Shown piece after piece: positions 1-8,813 of a stretch of DNA of 64,000 nucleotides; positions within the stretch are counted from its first letter, which is position 1, and the number at the start of each line of letters is the position of its first letter. Source of the DNA: JACRCG01 sp964524835 (GTDB taxonomy: Bacteria > Desulfobacterota > Desulfuromonadia > Geobacterales > Pseudopelobacteraceae); the NCBI GenBank assembly GCA_964524835.1, contig CAZGEG010000004.1, positions 1 through 64,000 of the forward strand, given 5' to 3'. Below the pieces are notes generated by a model, which searched no databases, was not told the DNA's origin, and saw only the letters and a program-made list of their open reading frames with translations. The translations under genes and the position numbers were made by a program.

Positions 1-18
1 CTACCACAGCTGATTCGA

Positions 19-51
19 TGGAGCTTGCGCTCCACGCGCCCTGCCAGGCGC
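19..51. other. Two short hairpins at the window edge
   Basis: Two consecutive inverted repeats lie between the window edge and the tRNA-Val terminator: TGGAGC/GCTCCA (19-34, loop TTGC) and GCGCC/GGCGC (36-51). Neither is followed by a clear T-run on either strand. They may belong to an RNA or gene outside the window. I cannot assign a function. Confidence 0.3.
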
Positions 52-52
52 A

Positions 53-86
53 CAATAAACAAAAGGCCGGATCCATTGATCCGGCC
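53..86 (-). terminator. Intrinsic terminator after tRNA-Val
   Basis: A perfect 9-bp stem GGCCGGATC/GATCCGGCC (65-86, 4-base loop) is followed on the minus strand by a T-rich tail TTTTGTTTATT. It lies 12 bases past the CCA end of the tRNA-Val gene and would end that transcript. Confidence 0.85.
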
Positions 87-98
87 CTGATTATCTTT

Positions 99-173
99 TG
101 GTGGGCGTTACTGGGATTGAACCAGTGACCCCTGCCGTGTGAAGGCAGTGCTCTCCCGCTGAGCTAAACGCCC
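99..173 (-). tRNA. tRNA-Val (anticodon CAC)
   Basis: This is a 75-nt cloverleaf with the CCA tail encoded. The acceptor stem GGGCGTT/AACGCCC is perfect. The D arm is GCTC/GAGC, the anticodon stem CTGCC/GGCAG encloses the loop TTCACAC with anticodon CAC, and the T arm is ACTGG/CCAGT with loop TTCAATC. CAC reads the valine codon GUG. A TTGACA-type promoter sits 12 bases upstream and an intrinsic terminator 12 bases downstream, so the gene appears to be a single transcription unit. Confidence 0.97.
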
Positions 174-184
174 TGATGTGTATG

Positions 185-213
185 TGATTACCAGAGCAGT
201 CTGCTGCTGTCAA
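185..213 (-). promoter_or_regulatory. Sigma-70 type promoter of tRNA-Val
   Basis: On the minus strand a consensus -35 TTGACA (208-213) is followed after 17 bases by TAATCA (185-190), preceded by TGG, resembling an extended -10. The -10 ends 11 bases before the first base of the tRNA. The -10 hexamer itself is weak. Confidence 0.55.
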
Positions 214-267
214 GGGAATGCTGGTATATGCCTCTCCGGTCGCGCCACTCTCGGGAGAAAGCGTCTC

Positions 268-1017
268 TTAGTACACAGCCGGATCGGGTGAATCAATCAT
301 CGGGTTGAGGCGGACTGCCAGCGAGAATAGATATGGGTAGTCATGCTTCAAATGTCGCATGTACATGAGCCATTCGCAGGAAAGGTGCCCGAACACCCTC
401 TTGATATCACCATTTATGTGGTCTGTATCGCTCTGCGGCATCTGATCAAACGAATCCCGAGCTTCGAGTTCCTCCACCAGATGAAAAACAGCCCAGAGCA
501 GGTCGGTAAACTCTTCATGTTCCAGCAGGTTCTGGTTTTCCAGCAAACTGACCAGGAAACCTCGTTTTTCAACAAGAAACCTCTTCAGGCCGAGCTTATC
601 ACGGCGACTGGACTCGATTAAGGTGTCATTTTTCCGCAGATAATCGAGTGAGGCTGAAAAGTCCTGATCCTTCCACGTCCCGTTAACCAGCAGGTGCCGT
701 TTCAGCTCGTCACAGGAAACAACGTATGCCGATAACTCTTTGAGAAGACGATTCCCCACTTCACTGAAAAAAACACCGATTACCATATTAAGTTTCCGCA
801 AGACAGCCTGGCGCTCCCTTTCCTTCAGCACACGTTCTATCATAAGAGTAACAATGATGACGTAAACTGGCAGGAAGGCGAGATTGCCCAGAAACCAGAT
901 GGTTAACTCTTTTACACTGCCGAGCAGCAGATAATCCATGCCATAAAGAGCAAGTGAGACTGCAATCAGGGCACAAACCATCAGTTTTTTGTTCAGTATC
1001 AGTATGCGTAGCATCAT
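268..1017 (-). CDS. Hypothetical two-helix membrane protein
   Basis: This 249-aa protein matches no family I recognise. Residues about 10-30 and 38-60 form two hydrophobic helices, so the first ~65 residues look like a membrane hairpin. The remainder is a soluble, charged, mostly helical cytoplasmic domain with segments that could form coiled coil (about 65-110 and 140-190). The start is MM, so either of two adjacent ATGs is possible. It follows the FtsX-like permease by 30 bases and is the last gene of the long minus-strand run that includes the pil genes, so it is probably co-transcribed. No catalytic motif is visible. Confidence 0.7.
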   Translation of the reverse strand: MMLRILILNKKLMVCALIAVSLALYGMDYLLLGSVKELTIWFLGNLAFLPVYVIIVTLMIERVLKERERQAVLRKLNMVIGVFFSEVGNRLLKELSAYVVSCDELKRHLLVNGTWKDQDFSASLDYLRKNDTLIESSRRDKLGLKRFLVEKRGFLVSLLENQNLLEHEEFTDLLWAVFHLVEELEARDSFDQMPQSDTDHINGDIKRVFGHLSCEWLMYMRHLKHDYPYLFSLAVRLNPMIDSPDPAVY

Positions 1018-1047
1018 ACATGCCTTTCATGCTGCATATTTTAACGA

Positions 1048-2214
1048 TTAATGTTCCCTCAGTGCATCGACAATCTTGAGCCTGCTGGCCCTGACAGCCG
1101 GAATGACACCGCCGATGAAACCCATGGCGACTGAAAACAGCAGTGATTTCCAGGCAATATCAAATGTCAGCGTAAACGAAAATGCCAGCTCGGAAAAGGT
1201 TTGCCAGTTCATGGTCGAGATGGTAATCAGCTGCATGAACGAGGCGCAGAACAGCCCGCTGACACCGCCAATCAACCCCAGAAACAGCGATTCCAGCAGA
1301 AATGCCGCCAGCACACTTGAACGCTGAAAACCCATGGCACGGAGAGTTCCGATCTCTCCGACCCTGTTGGCTACGGCGGCGTACATGGTAATCATCGCAC
1401 CAATGATCGCACCGATGGAAAAAATTACCGTCAGCGACAGGCCGAGAATCCGGAGGAACTTCGCCATCGCTTCTGACTGATCGCGATAATAACGGGTTTC
1501 CCGACGTACATCGACCGTGAGACGCGGGTCTGCATCCAGCCTTGCCTTGACGGCAGGAAATTCAGAGCTGTCGCGCAATCGAAAGGTAAGCGAAGAGTAG
1601 ACCGGGCGGCGAAACGCCTGCATCAACTGTGTTGCATCCCCCCAGATTTCGGAACTGAAGCCGGTTGCTCCGGCATCGAACACCCCGACCACAGTCCAGT
1701 CACGCATACCGAAGCGCAGGGTCTCGCCGATCCCCCCACCCTTGAATCTGGAGGCTATGCTGCTGCCGGCCATTATTTCAGACAGCCCGGGTCTTGGCAT
1801 CCTCCCCTCAAGCAGCGTAACTTGGGGCCTGAGCTGCATTGAAGCCGCCTGAATACCTCGGATGACAACATTAGCCGGCTTGTTGCTTCCCCTCTTCGGG
1901 AGGCTGATCAGTACCACCAGTTCCCTGGCCAGCAACGGTTCTCCCTTGCTGTCGGTTGCAATTTCGGGCAGGCTTTCGATAATGGCTGCCTGGAGACGTT
2001 CGACACCGCTTTGTACTTCGGAATTGGCGGATTTGCGAGTAATTATGACATTATCGTCAGAACCGGTTTCAATCAGCGTTTTTTCCAATCCTGCAGACAG
2101 CATCAGGATCGAGGCAAAGACGAACACAACCAGGGCCATTCCGGAGGCGGTTAATAGTGTAGTCAATCTGCGGGTGGTGAGATTGCGGAGGCTGTAGGAG
2201 ACCGGTATAGCCAT
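1048..2214 (-). CDS. FtsX/MacB-type ABC transporter permease
   Basis: This 388-aa membrane protein has the FtsX/MacB permease plan. There is one N-terminal transmembrane helix (about 20-45), a large extracytoplasmic domain (about 50-260), and three C-terminal helices (about 265-375). The last part contains the family signature around GEIGTLRAMGFQRSSV, which contacts the ATPase, and ends with an ALREH tail. Such permeases work with a separate MacB/LolD-like ATPase in lipoprotein, peptide or lipid transport or in cell-wall hydrolase control. No ATPase gene lies next to it here. Its ATG is 3 bases after the pilS stop, so translation is probably coupled. The ATPase may be encoded to the left of the window or elsewhere. 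Confidence 0.85.
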   Translation of the reverse strand: MAIPVSYSLRNLTTRRLTTLLTASGMALVVFVFASILMLSAGLEKTLIETGSDDNVIITRKSANSEVQSGVERLQAAIIESLPEIATDSKGEPLLARELVVLISLPKRGSNKPANVVIRGIQAASMQLRPQVTLLEGRMPRPGLSEIMAGSSIASRFKGGGIGETLRFGMRDWTVVGVFDAGATGFSSEIWGDATQLMQAFRRPVYSSLTFRLRDSSEFPAVKARLDADPRLTVDVRRETRYYRDQSEAMAKFLRILGLSLTVIFSIGAIIGAMITMYAAVANRVGEIGTLRAMGFQRSSVLAAFLLESLFLGLIGGVSGLFCASFMQLITISTMNWQTFSELAFSFTLTFDIAWKSLLFSVAMGFIGGVIPAVRASRLKIVDALREH

Positions 2215-2217
2215 GGG

Positions 2218-3825
2218 TTACGGCACCGGCAGTGAAATAACAAACCTGCAACCGCCGGATGGAGCTGCTTCGACAGTCAGGTCCCCGCCGTGTGCTTCAA
2301 TAATGCGATAGCTGATAGCCAGGCCAAGACCGGTTCCAGCCGGCTTGGTAGTCCAGAACGGTTCGAACAGGTGCTGCAGGGCATCTTCCGTTATTCCGGC
2401 GCCGTTATCGGTGATGCTGATGCAGGCAGAGGACGTAGTGACATTGCACTCAACCATGATGTCACCGCCATCCGGAAGCGCATCGGCGGCGTTTTGAAGC
2501 AGGTTGATGATGACCTGGTGTAGCTGATTCGGATCAACGATAACGTCAACCGACGGCAATACCAGATTATGCAACGTTATTGACGCAAAACGGGGGTCAT
2601 TGGCAAGGAAGAGAAACTCTTCTTCAACAAACCGGTGCAACGGTACCATTTCAAGCTGGGGTGGTGCCGGACGGGCGTACACCAGGAATTCAGATATCAG
2701 TGCATCGAGCCTTTCGGCTTCCCGGGTGACTATTGCCAAAAGACGGGCATCGTGTTCCTGAATGTCTGTGGCACTGGACAGCAGCTGTACTGATCCGCAT
2801 AACGCCGCAAGAGGATTGCGGATTTCGTGAGCCATGCGGGCGGAGAGTTCTCCCAGCGCCGCGAGTCGATCAGCTTTTTTCAGTGCTGCTTCCATCCGGC
2901 GGAGTCTGGTAATATCCCTGAAATTTATAATATAACCTGCCAGCGCACCTTTACTGTCATTAAAGGGATCGATACGGTACCCAAGGGTCATGACGGCACC
3001 GTCCGATGTTATATATTCGAACTCCCGGCTGATCGAATCACAATTCGGAAAGACAGGTTCGCACAACTGGGGAAAAACAGTCTCGATATGCTTGTCATAG
3101 GCATCAGACTGGCTGAGTCCGACTATGGCTTCGGCATACGGATTAAATACCCTGATTCGACCTGCTATGGTTGTAGTCAAAAGACCACTGTCACTATGTG
3201 CAACAATGGCGGAGTTCAGTTGGGCCAACTCAAAATAATCGATCGAAGAGCGTTTGAGCGCCTCCTCGCTCAATCGGGCACGCTCTGCCAGCAAGCCGGT
3301 GATAAACGCGGTCAGGCCGAAGGCAATCAGGTTGAATGATATCGTATAAAAAAGCTGAAAGGCACCGAACTGGTGGGCATCTTCCTGACTTAAGCCGATG
3401 AACGAAAGATAACCGAAGTACTGAAAGTCCAGAATCGTACCGTACAGAATACCGCACAGTGACGCGGTATAGAGAGCCTGGCGCCGACCAAGCAGCATGC
3501 CGGCAATCATGATCGACAGCAGGTACAAAAATGAATACGGGCTGAGAATCCCCCCGGTAAAGAGTATGAGAACGGTTACAAACAGCAGATCCCAGATTAC
3601 CTGCAGATATGTAAGAAACTGGGTAAACCTCTGTTTCTTCAGGAACAAGAGCGATAGTACGGAGAATACAAAAGAAAACGCCATCAACCTGATTACTCCA
3701 GGTTGAAAGCGTTCAATCTCGACAGAAGAGTCCTGATATTCGAAAAGCAGGGTGGAGGCCAGAAAAAGAAAGGAAACGATAATCCTGGCGTAAATGAAGA
3801 GCCTGAGCCTTCGTTCAGAGCCCAT
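2218..3825 (-). CDS. pilS: PilS-type sensor histidine kinase
   Basis: This 535-aa membrane-bound kinase belongs to the PilS/NtrB class, which controls pilin transcription through a sigma-54 activator. The N-terminal ~190 residues hold about six hydrophobic helices. A PAS domain follows (about 200-310). The HisKA domain has the phospho-acceptor His in ARMAHEIRNPLAAL, and the HATPase domain has the N-box (LLQNAADAL), G1 (DNGAGI) and G2 (GTGLGLA). I chose the ATG at 3825. A TTG at 3831 overlaps the pilC stop and is the alternative. pilC lies just upstream, but the gene after pilS is an FtsX permease instead of the expected pilR, so the cognate regulator is not encoded here. Confidence 0.9.
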   Translation of the reverse strand: MGSERRLRLFIYARIIVSFLFLASTLLFEYQDSSVEIERFQPGVIRLMAFSFVFSVLSLLFLKKQRFTQFLTYLQVIWDLLFVTVLILFTGGILSPYSFLYLLSIMIAGMLLGRRQALYTASLCGILYGTILDFQYFGYLSFIGLSQEDAHQFGAFQLFYTISFNLIAFGLTAFITGLLAERARLSEEALKRSSIDYFELAQLNSAIVAHSDSGLLTTTIAGRIRVFNPYAEAIVGLSQSDAYDKHIETVFPQLCEPVFPNCDSISREFEYITSDGAVMTLGYRIDPFNDSKGALAGYIINFRDITRLRRMEAALKKADRLAALGELSARMAHEIRNPLAALCGSVQLLSSATDIQEHDARLLAIVTREAERLDALISEFLVYARPAPPQLEMVPLHRFVEEEFLFLANDPRFASITLHNLVLPSVDVIVDPNQLHQVIINLLQNAADALPDGGDIMVECNVTTSSACISITDNGAGITEDALQHLFEPFWTTKPAGTGLGLAISYRIIEAHGGDLTVEAAPSGGCRFVISLPVP

Positions 3826-3827
3826 GA

Positions 3828-5045
3828 TCAACCGCCGACGGCCCCCGCCAGCTTGAAGATCGGAAGATACATGGCAACGACCAGACCGCCGACGGTAGTC
3901 CCGAGAAACACCATCAACAGCGGTTCCATCATGGCGGTCATGGCGCCGACGGCATCATCAACCTCATCGTCATAAAAATCGGCAATTTTGTTCAGCATCG
4001 CGTCCATGGCGCCGGTCGCTTCACCAACCGCGATCATCTGAACCACCATCGGCGGAAAAACCCCGCAGGCTGCCAGCGGTTCGGCCATGGTTTTGCCTTC
4101 CGATATTGCCTGTCGGACGGAGTAGATCGCCTCTTCTACAATTTTGTTGCCGGCGGTTTTGGCGACAATTTCGAGGCCGTCCATAATCGGCACGCCCGAG
4201 CTTACCATGGTCCCTAAAGTTCTGGTGAATTTGGCAACGGAAACCTTTCTGATCAGCGGTCCGGCAATCGGTGCCTTGAGGGCCATCCGGTCGATATTCT
4301 TTTGCCCCATCGGCGTTTTGTAATATCTTTTTATCGCCCAGACGATTGCGTAGAAACCGCCAATGAGGACGACAAAATATTTGACGAGGAAGTTACTGAG
4401 AGCAATAACAAACTTGGTCGGCGCGGGCAGTTCTCCGCCGAACTCAGTAAACATTTTGGCGAAGGTCGGTATAACAAATATCAGAATGACGCCGACGACC
4501 ACGACGGCAATGGACATGATCGTGATCGGGTAGACCATGGCGCCCTTGATCTGCTTTTTCAGCTTCATCGACTTTTCGATGTAAGCGGCAAGTCGCGTCA
4601 GAATAGTATCCAGAATACCGCCGATTTCTCCGGCAGCCACAAGGTTCACGAACAGCTGGTCAAATGCCCGTGGATGTTTCCCCAATGCATCGGCAAACGT
4701 GGAGCCGCTCTCGACACTTTCCTTGACCTTGTACAATATTTCCTGAAAGGCCTTGCTTTCTTGCTGGCTTGCGAGGATTTCGAGGCATTGCACAAGAGGC
4801 AATCCGGAGTCGATCATCGTAGAAAACTGCCGGGTAAAAATAACGAGATCTTTTTCGTCGATATTTTTACCGGCACCGAATTTTGGCAACTTGAAGCTCA
4901 GACCCTTGGACTCGGATTTGATCGTTATATTGCTGAACCCGTATTTTTTCAGTTGGGCCTCAACAATATCTACCGTCGCAGCCTCAATGACGCCTTTTTG
5001 CGTGCCGCCGGTTCTCGTGCGGGCTTCCCAGTTAAATTTCGGCAT
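3828..5045 (-). CDS. pilC: Type IV pilus inner-membrane platform protein PilC
   Basis: This 405-aa protein is the polytopic platform of the type IV pilus machine. It links the PilB and PilT ATPases to pilin assembly in the inner membrane. It has two tandem GspF-type domains (about 70-195 and 275-395), each with the FTRQ/TRTLG-like start and followed by hydrophobic segments. The helices near 170-190, 220-240 and 375-400 are clear. The length matches the family. A strong ribosome binding site GGAGGAG lies 7 bases before the ATG. pilT is 20 bases upstream and pilS follows directly. Confidence 0.95.
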   Translation of the reverse strand: MPKFNWEARTRTGGTQKGVIEAATVDIVEAQLKKYGFSNITIKSESKGLSFKLPKFGAGKNIDEKDLVIFTRQFSTMIDSGLPLVQCLEILASQQESKAFQEILYKVKESVESGSTFADALGKHPRAFDQLFVNLVAAGEIGGILDTILTRLAAYIEKSMKLKKQIKGAMVYPITIMSIAVVVVGVILIFVIPTFAKMFTEFGGELPAPTKFVIALSNFLVKYFVVLIGGFYAIVWAIKRYYKTPMGQKNIDRMALKAPIAGPLIRKVSVAKFTRTLGTMVSSGVPIMDGLEIVAKTAGNKIVEEAIYSVRQAISEGKTMAEPLAACGVFPPMVVQMIAVGEATGAMDAMLNKIADFYDDEVDDAVGAMTAMMEPLLMVFLGTTVGGLVVAMYLPIFKLAGAVGG

Positions 5046-5065
5046 TGCGTTTCTCCTCCATCAAA

Positions 5066-6163
5066 TCAGTGCATCTGGGGCCGGCGTTGCATACCCGCCG
5101 AAGGGTTGCTGATCATGTTTTTTAGTTCTTCCGGGTCCTGGGAGCGACCAAGCGCTTCTTCAAGCGAAATCATTCGCTTCTGGAAGAGGGAATACAGGGA
5201 CTGGTTCATGGTCTGCATGCCGAATTTTTCCTGCCCTATCTGCATCTGGGAATAAATCTGGTGGACCTTGTCCTCGCGAATCAGATTGCGGATAGCGGCA
5301 TTCGGCACCATGATCTCAAGAGCCAGGGCACGCCCCTTTGAACCCATTTTTGGAATCAAGGTTTGCGACAGCACCCCTTCCAGAACAAAGGAAAGCTGCG
5401 CCCTGATCTGTGTCTGCTGGTACGGGGGGAATACGTCCACAACCCGGTTTATGGTCTGGGCACACGAATTCGTATGCAGTGTTGCCAGGCAGAGGTGGCC
5501 GGTTTCAGCCAGGGTGAGTGCCGCCTCAATCGTTTCGAGGTCGCGCAGCTCGCCGACCAGCACCACATCCGGGTCCTGCCGGAGCACATATTTCAAGGCG
5601 TTCTTGAATCCTTTGGTATCGGCGCCGACCTCGCGCTGGTTTACCAGACACCCTTTGTGCGGGTGGAGGTATTCAATCGGATCCTCGATGGTGACAATGT
5701 GCTCGCGCCGGTTGATGTTGATGTAATCGACTATGGAAGCCAGGGTCGTAGATTTCCCGCTGCCGGTAGGTCCGGTCACCAGGATCAGGCCGCGGGGGCG
5801 CGCCGCCAGCTCAGGCACAATAGGAGGTAGGTTTAATTCTTCAAACGTCATGATTTTATACGGGATTACCCTGAAAACTCCTGCCACGGCACCCCGCTGG
5901 ATAAACATGTTTCCCCTGAAGCGGGAAAGCCCCTTTACCCCGAACGAAAGATCCAGCTCGTTTTCCTCTTCAAATTTGTGCTTTTGTGCGTCAGTCAGCA
6001 CACTGTAACAGAGCTGCTTCGTTTCTACCTGGTTCATGGGAGGGAAATCCATGGGCAACAGGTGCCCATCAACACGCATCTGTGGAGGTGAATTGGTTGT
6101 TATATGGAGGTCTGACCCACCGGATTCAACGAGAAATTTTAGAAGTTGGTGAAGGTTGAGCAC
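5066..6163 (-). CDS. pilT: Type IV pilus retraction ATPase PilT
   Basis: This 365-aa hexameric ATPase powers pilus retraction. It has the PilT N-terminal PAS-like domain (HQLLKFLVESGGSDLH), Walker A GPTGSGKST (about 130-138), an Asp box and Walker B (DPDVVLVGELRD), a His box (TGHLCLATLHT), and the PilT-specific C-terminal AIRNLIRE motif that separates it from PilB. The start is GTG at 6163, after GGGGG. It lies 14 bases after pilB. Geobacter genomes carry several pilT paralogues. The one next to pilB and pilC is the copy usually tied to retraction. Confidence 0.95.
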   Translation of the reverse strand: MLNLHQLLKFLVESGGSDLHITTNSPPQMRVDGHLLPMDFPPMNQVETKQLCYSVLTDAQKHKFEEENELDLSFGVKGLSRFRGNMFIQRGAVAGVFRVIPYKIMTFEELNLPPIVPELAARPRGLILVTGPTGSGKSTTLASIVDYININRREHIVTIEDPIEYLHPHKGCLVNQREVGADTKGFKNALKYVLRQDPDVVLVGELRDLETIEAALTLAETGHLCLATLHTNSCAQTINRVVDVFPPYQQTQIRAQLSFVLEGVLSQTLIPKMGSKGRALALEIMVPNAAIRNLIREDKVHQIYSQMQIGQEKFGMQTMNQSLYSLFQKRMISLEEALGRSQDPEELKNMISNPSAGMQRRPQMH

Positions 6164-6177
6164 CGCACGCCCCCTGT

Positions 6178-7884
6178 TTAGTCGTCAGATACGGTTATAC
6201 GCAAAACTTCCTCGAAGGAGGTGACTCCCTCCTTAAGCTTTGTCAATCCGGACTGCCGCATAGTTTTGATGCCGATTCTCATGGATTCCCGCTTGATTTC
6301 AGCGGTATTGGCGCCATTCAAAATCAGTTCCTTGATCTCTTCACGCATCGGCATGACCTGGTAGAAACCGACACGTCCCTTATATCCGGTGTTGTTGCAG
6401 GCCGGACATCCCTTGCCCCGCATACAGACATATGTCGGCGCTTCATCCGGAGACACGCCGGCATCGATCAAGGCCTGTACCGGGATATCTTCAGTCTCCT
6501 TGCACTCGCCGCAGACCCGGCGCGCCAAGCGCTGGGCGGTTATCAGGTTCACCGCCGAGGCGACCAGAAACGGCTCGATTCCCATGTTCAGCAGGCGGTT
6601 GATGGTGGCCGGAGCGTCATTGGTGTGCAGTGTCGAAAGAACCATGTGGCCTGTCAGAGCCGCCTTGATGGCAATTTCAGCCGTTTCGAAATCGCGAATT
6701 TCGCCGATCATGATTATGTCGGGGTCCTGACGCAGAAATGAACGCAGGGCAGCTGAAAAATTGAGGCCGATGTCTTCGTGCATCTGTACCTGGTTTATGC
6801 CGGCAAAGTTGAATTCGACCGGATCTTCGGCGGTTGAAATATTTTCCGAAACCTTATTCAGCTCGGATATGGCTGAATAGAGCGATACAGTTTTGCCGCT
6901 GCCGGTCGGTCCCGTAACCAGAACCATGCCGAAAGGCTTGTGGATTTCATGCATGAAATGCGCTAAAGCCTCCGGCTCATAGCCGAGCTTGGTCAAATCC
7001 GTCTGCAGATTCCCCTTGTCAAGAAGGCGCATGACGATTTTTTCGCCAAACAGCGTTGGTAGGCAGGAAACACGGAAGTCCATGTCCTTGCCGCCGCCCA
7101 GCTTGATTTTGATGCGCCCGTCCTGCGGGAGACGCCGCTCGGCGATATCAAGTTCCGCCATGATCTTGATACGCGAGGTAATCGCATTCTTCAGTTTCAA
7201 AGGAGGTTTCATGACTTCGTAGAGAACGCCGTCGATCCGGTAGCGGACCCTGAAAAGTTTTTCGTACGGTTCAACATGAATATCGCTGGCTTTTTTACGG
7301 ATCGCGTCCTGAAGAATGGCGTTGACCATCTTGACGACCGGAGCATCCTCCGTTGCCCGTTCAAGGGAACCGACGTCGATCTGTTCAGCGTCGTCAACGA
7401 TTTCAAAATCTTCGACATCCATATCGCTCATGACATCTGCCAGCGATGCCGACTGATCATAATACTTGTCGATTGAATTCTTGATATCGCGCTCTGATGC
7501 CACAACCATTTCGATGTTGTAGCCGGTCATGAACTTTATGTCTTCTATTGCAAACAGATTGGATGGGTCGCTCACTGCGACAATCAGGGTTGCACCGGCC
7601 CTGTTGACCGGCAGCAGCTGATACTTCTGGACGACTTCCGGCGGGATTATCTTGATAACGGCGGGATCGATTTCATAATCGCCAAGATTGACACTCGGCA
7701 CTCCATACTGCTTGGATAAAAAAGAGGTGAGCTGCTCCTCCGTAAGAAGCTTCTGATTGATCAGAATCGAGCCGATCCGGAGCTGATTGCCGGAAAGCTT
7801 CTGCTCTTCCAACGCCTTACCCAACTGATCGCGGTTGATCAGGTTGTTTTTTACGAGGATTTCTCCCAGTCTGTTTGACTGCAT
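6178..7884 (-). CDS. pilB: Type IV pilus assembly ATPase PilB
   Basis: This 568-aa cytoplasmic ATPase drives pilus extension. It has an N-terminal GspE/PilB N domain (about 1-150, beginning LGEILVKNNLI), a middle domain, Walker A GPTGSGKTV, Asp box, Walker B (DPDIIMIGEIRD), and His box (TGHMVLSTLHT). A C-terminal four-cysteine zinc site is typical of PilB: CGEC followed by GCPAC. GGAG lies 5 bases before the ATG. aroE lies 81 bases upstream on the same strand and pilT follows. In Geobacter the pili built by this machine are associated with surface contact and extracellular electron transfer. That role is inferred from the family. Confidence 0.96.
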   Translation of the reverse strand: MQSNRLGEILVKNNLINRDQLGKALEEQKLSGNQLRIGSILINQKLLTEEQLTSFLSKQYGVPSVNLGDYEIDPAVIKIIPPEVVQKYQLLPVNRAGATLIVAVSDPSNLFAIEDIKFMTGYNIEMVVASERDIKNSIDKYYDQSASLADVMSDMDVEDFEIVDDAEQIDVGSLERATEDAPVVKMVNAILQDAIRKKASDIHVEPYEKLFRVRYRIDGVLYEVMKPPLKLKNAITSRIKIMAELDIAERRLPQDGRIKIKLGGGKDMDFRVSCLPTLFGEKIVMRLLDKGNLQTDLTKLGYEPEALAHFMHEIHKPFGMVLVTGPTGSGKTVSLYSAISELNKVSENISTAEDPVEFNFAGINQVQMHEDIGLNFSAALRSFLRQDPDIIMIGEIRDFETAEIAIKAALTGHMVLSTLHTNDAPATINRLLNMGIEPFLVASAVNLITAQRLARRVCGECKETEDIPVQALIDAGVSPDEAPTYVCMRGKGCPACNNTGYKGRVGFYQVMPMREEIKELILNGANTAEIKRESMRIGIKTMRQSGLTKLKEGVTSFEEVLRITVSDD

Positions 7885-7965
7885 GCTTGCTCCGTTTACG
7901 TGTCTGAAACGCCATACTAGGGAGAATACCGGTTATTGTCAAGCCGTAGTTGAGATGAAATCCGG

Positions 7966-8811
7966 CTAATCCAAGGCCCGCCTCATTACTCCTGCAGGTG
8001 GTTTTTGACCAGTCCATATTTCAAAGGCGCGTTCACCCTGGGCGACCAGCATGCCCAACCCGTTTACTGCACGCAACCCCCTGGCAGAAGCTTCAGTAAC
8101 GAGTGGAGTGCCTGTAGGTGAATAAACCATGTCATACACTTTGGCATGCTCCGGCAGCCCGGAAAGGGCAATGCCTTCGAGCCTTTCGTTGTTCATGCCA
8201 AGTGACGTCGTATTAAGAAGCAGGGAAGTCGAACGAAGGAGTTCGCGACTCACCTGCAGCTGGCCGATCACATCCAGAGCTGTTTCCGGATAGCGGTTGT
8301 TCATATCCCGCATTACTGATAGGGCGTTTTCGAGTGAGCGGTTACAGATCAGAATTTTCCTTGCACCGGAGCGGCACAAGGCGGCGATCGCTCCGCGCGC
8401 CGCCCCTCCTGCTCCCACAACTATAATCTGATCCTCTCCGGGAATAAAATCCAGATCGGACGAGAGCGAATCCACCAGGCCGTCGCCATCGGTATTATAG
8501 CCGATCAGGGAGGTTCCGCTCAGCTGCACGGTATTAACAGCACCGGCGGATTCGGCGCTTTCATCCAGTCGATCCAGAAACGGGATTACCGACGTCTTGT
8601 GGGGAATGGTGACATTAAATCCGCACACCCCCAGGGCCTTCAAACCGGTCACCGCCAGCTCCAGATTGTCGGGAGCAACGGCAAAAGGAACGTAGACATA
8701 ATCGAGGCGGCCGGCGGCAAACGCCGCGTTCTGCATGACCGGCGAGAGGGAATGCCGGACCGGATCCCCGATAATGCAGAACACACGAGTTTTCCCCTGA
8801 ATCGCAGGCAT
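7966..8811 (-). CDS. aroE: Shikimate 5-dehydrogenase
   Basis: This 281-aa NADP-dependent enzyme reduces 3-dehydroshikimate to shikimate in aromatic amino acid synthesis. The substrate-binding start is GDPVRHSLSP, followed by a catalytic Lys/Asp region (NVTIPHKTSVIPFLD, and NTDGDG). A Rossmann glycine motif (VVGAGGAARG) precedes a C-terminal part with NTTSLGM and YDMVYSPTGTPL. The length is normal. The start is either the ATG at 8811 or the GTG at 8814, which overlaps the previous stop by one base. It lies between the DUF2723 gene and pilB, as part of the long minus-strand run. Confidence 0.95.
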   Translation of the reverse strand: MPAIQGKTRVFCIIGDPVRHSLSPVMQNAAFAAGRLDYVYVPFAVAPDNLELAVTGLKALGVCGFNVTIPHKTSVIPFLDRLDESAESAGAVNTVQLSGTSLIGYNTDGDGLVDSLSSDLDFIPGEDQIIVVGAGGAARGAIAALCRSGARKILICNRSLENALSVMRDMNNRYPETALDVIGQLQVSRELLRSTSLLLNTTSLGMNNERLEGIALSGLPEHAKVYDMVYSPTGTPLVTEASARGLRAVNGLGMLVAQGERAFEIWTGQKPPAGVMRRALD

Positions 8812-8813
8812 CA

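Noticed and set aside
4302..5255. Long plus-strand open frames opposite pilC and opposite fumarase (40889-41995)
   Set aside because: They mirror high-G+C third positions of the real genes on the other strand, have no recognisable domain, and lack ribosome binding sites.
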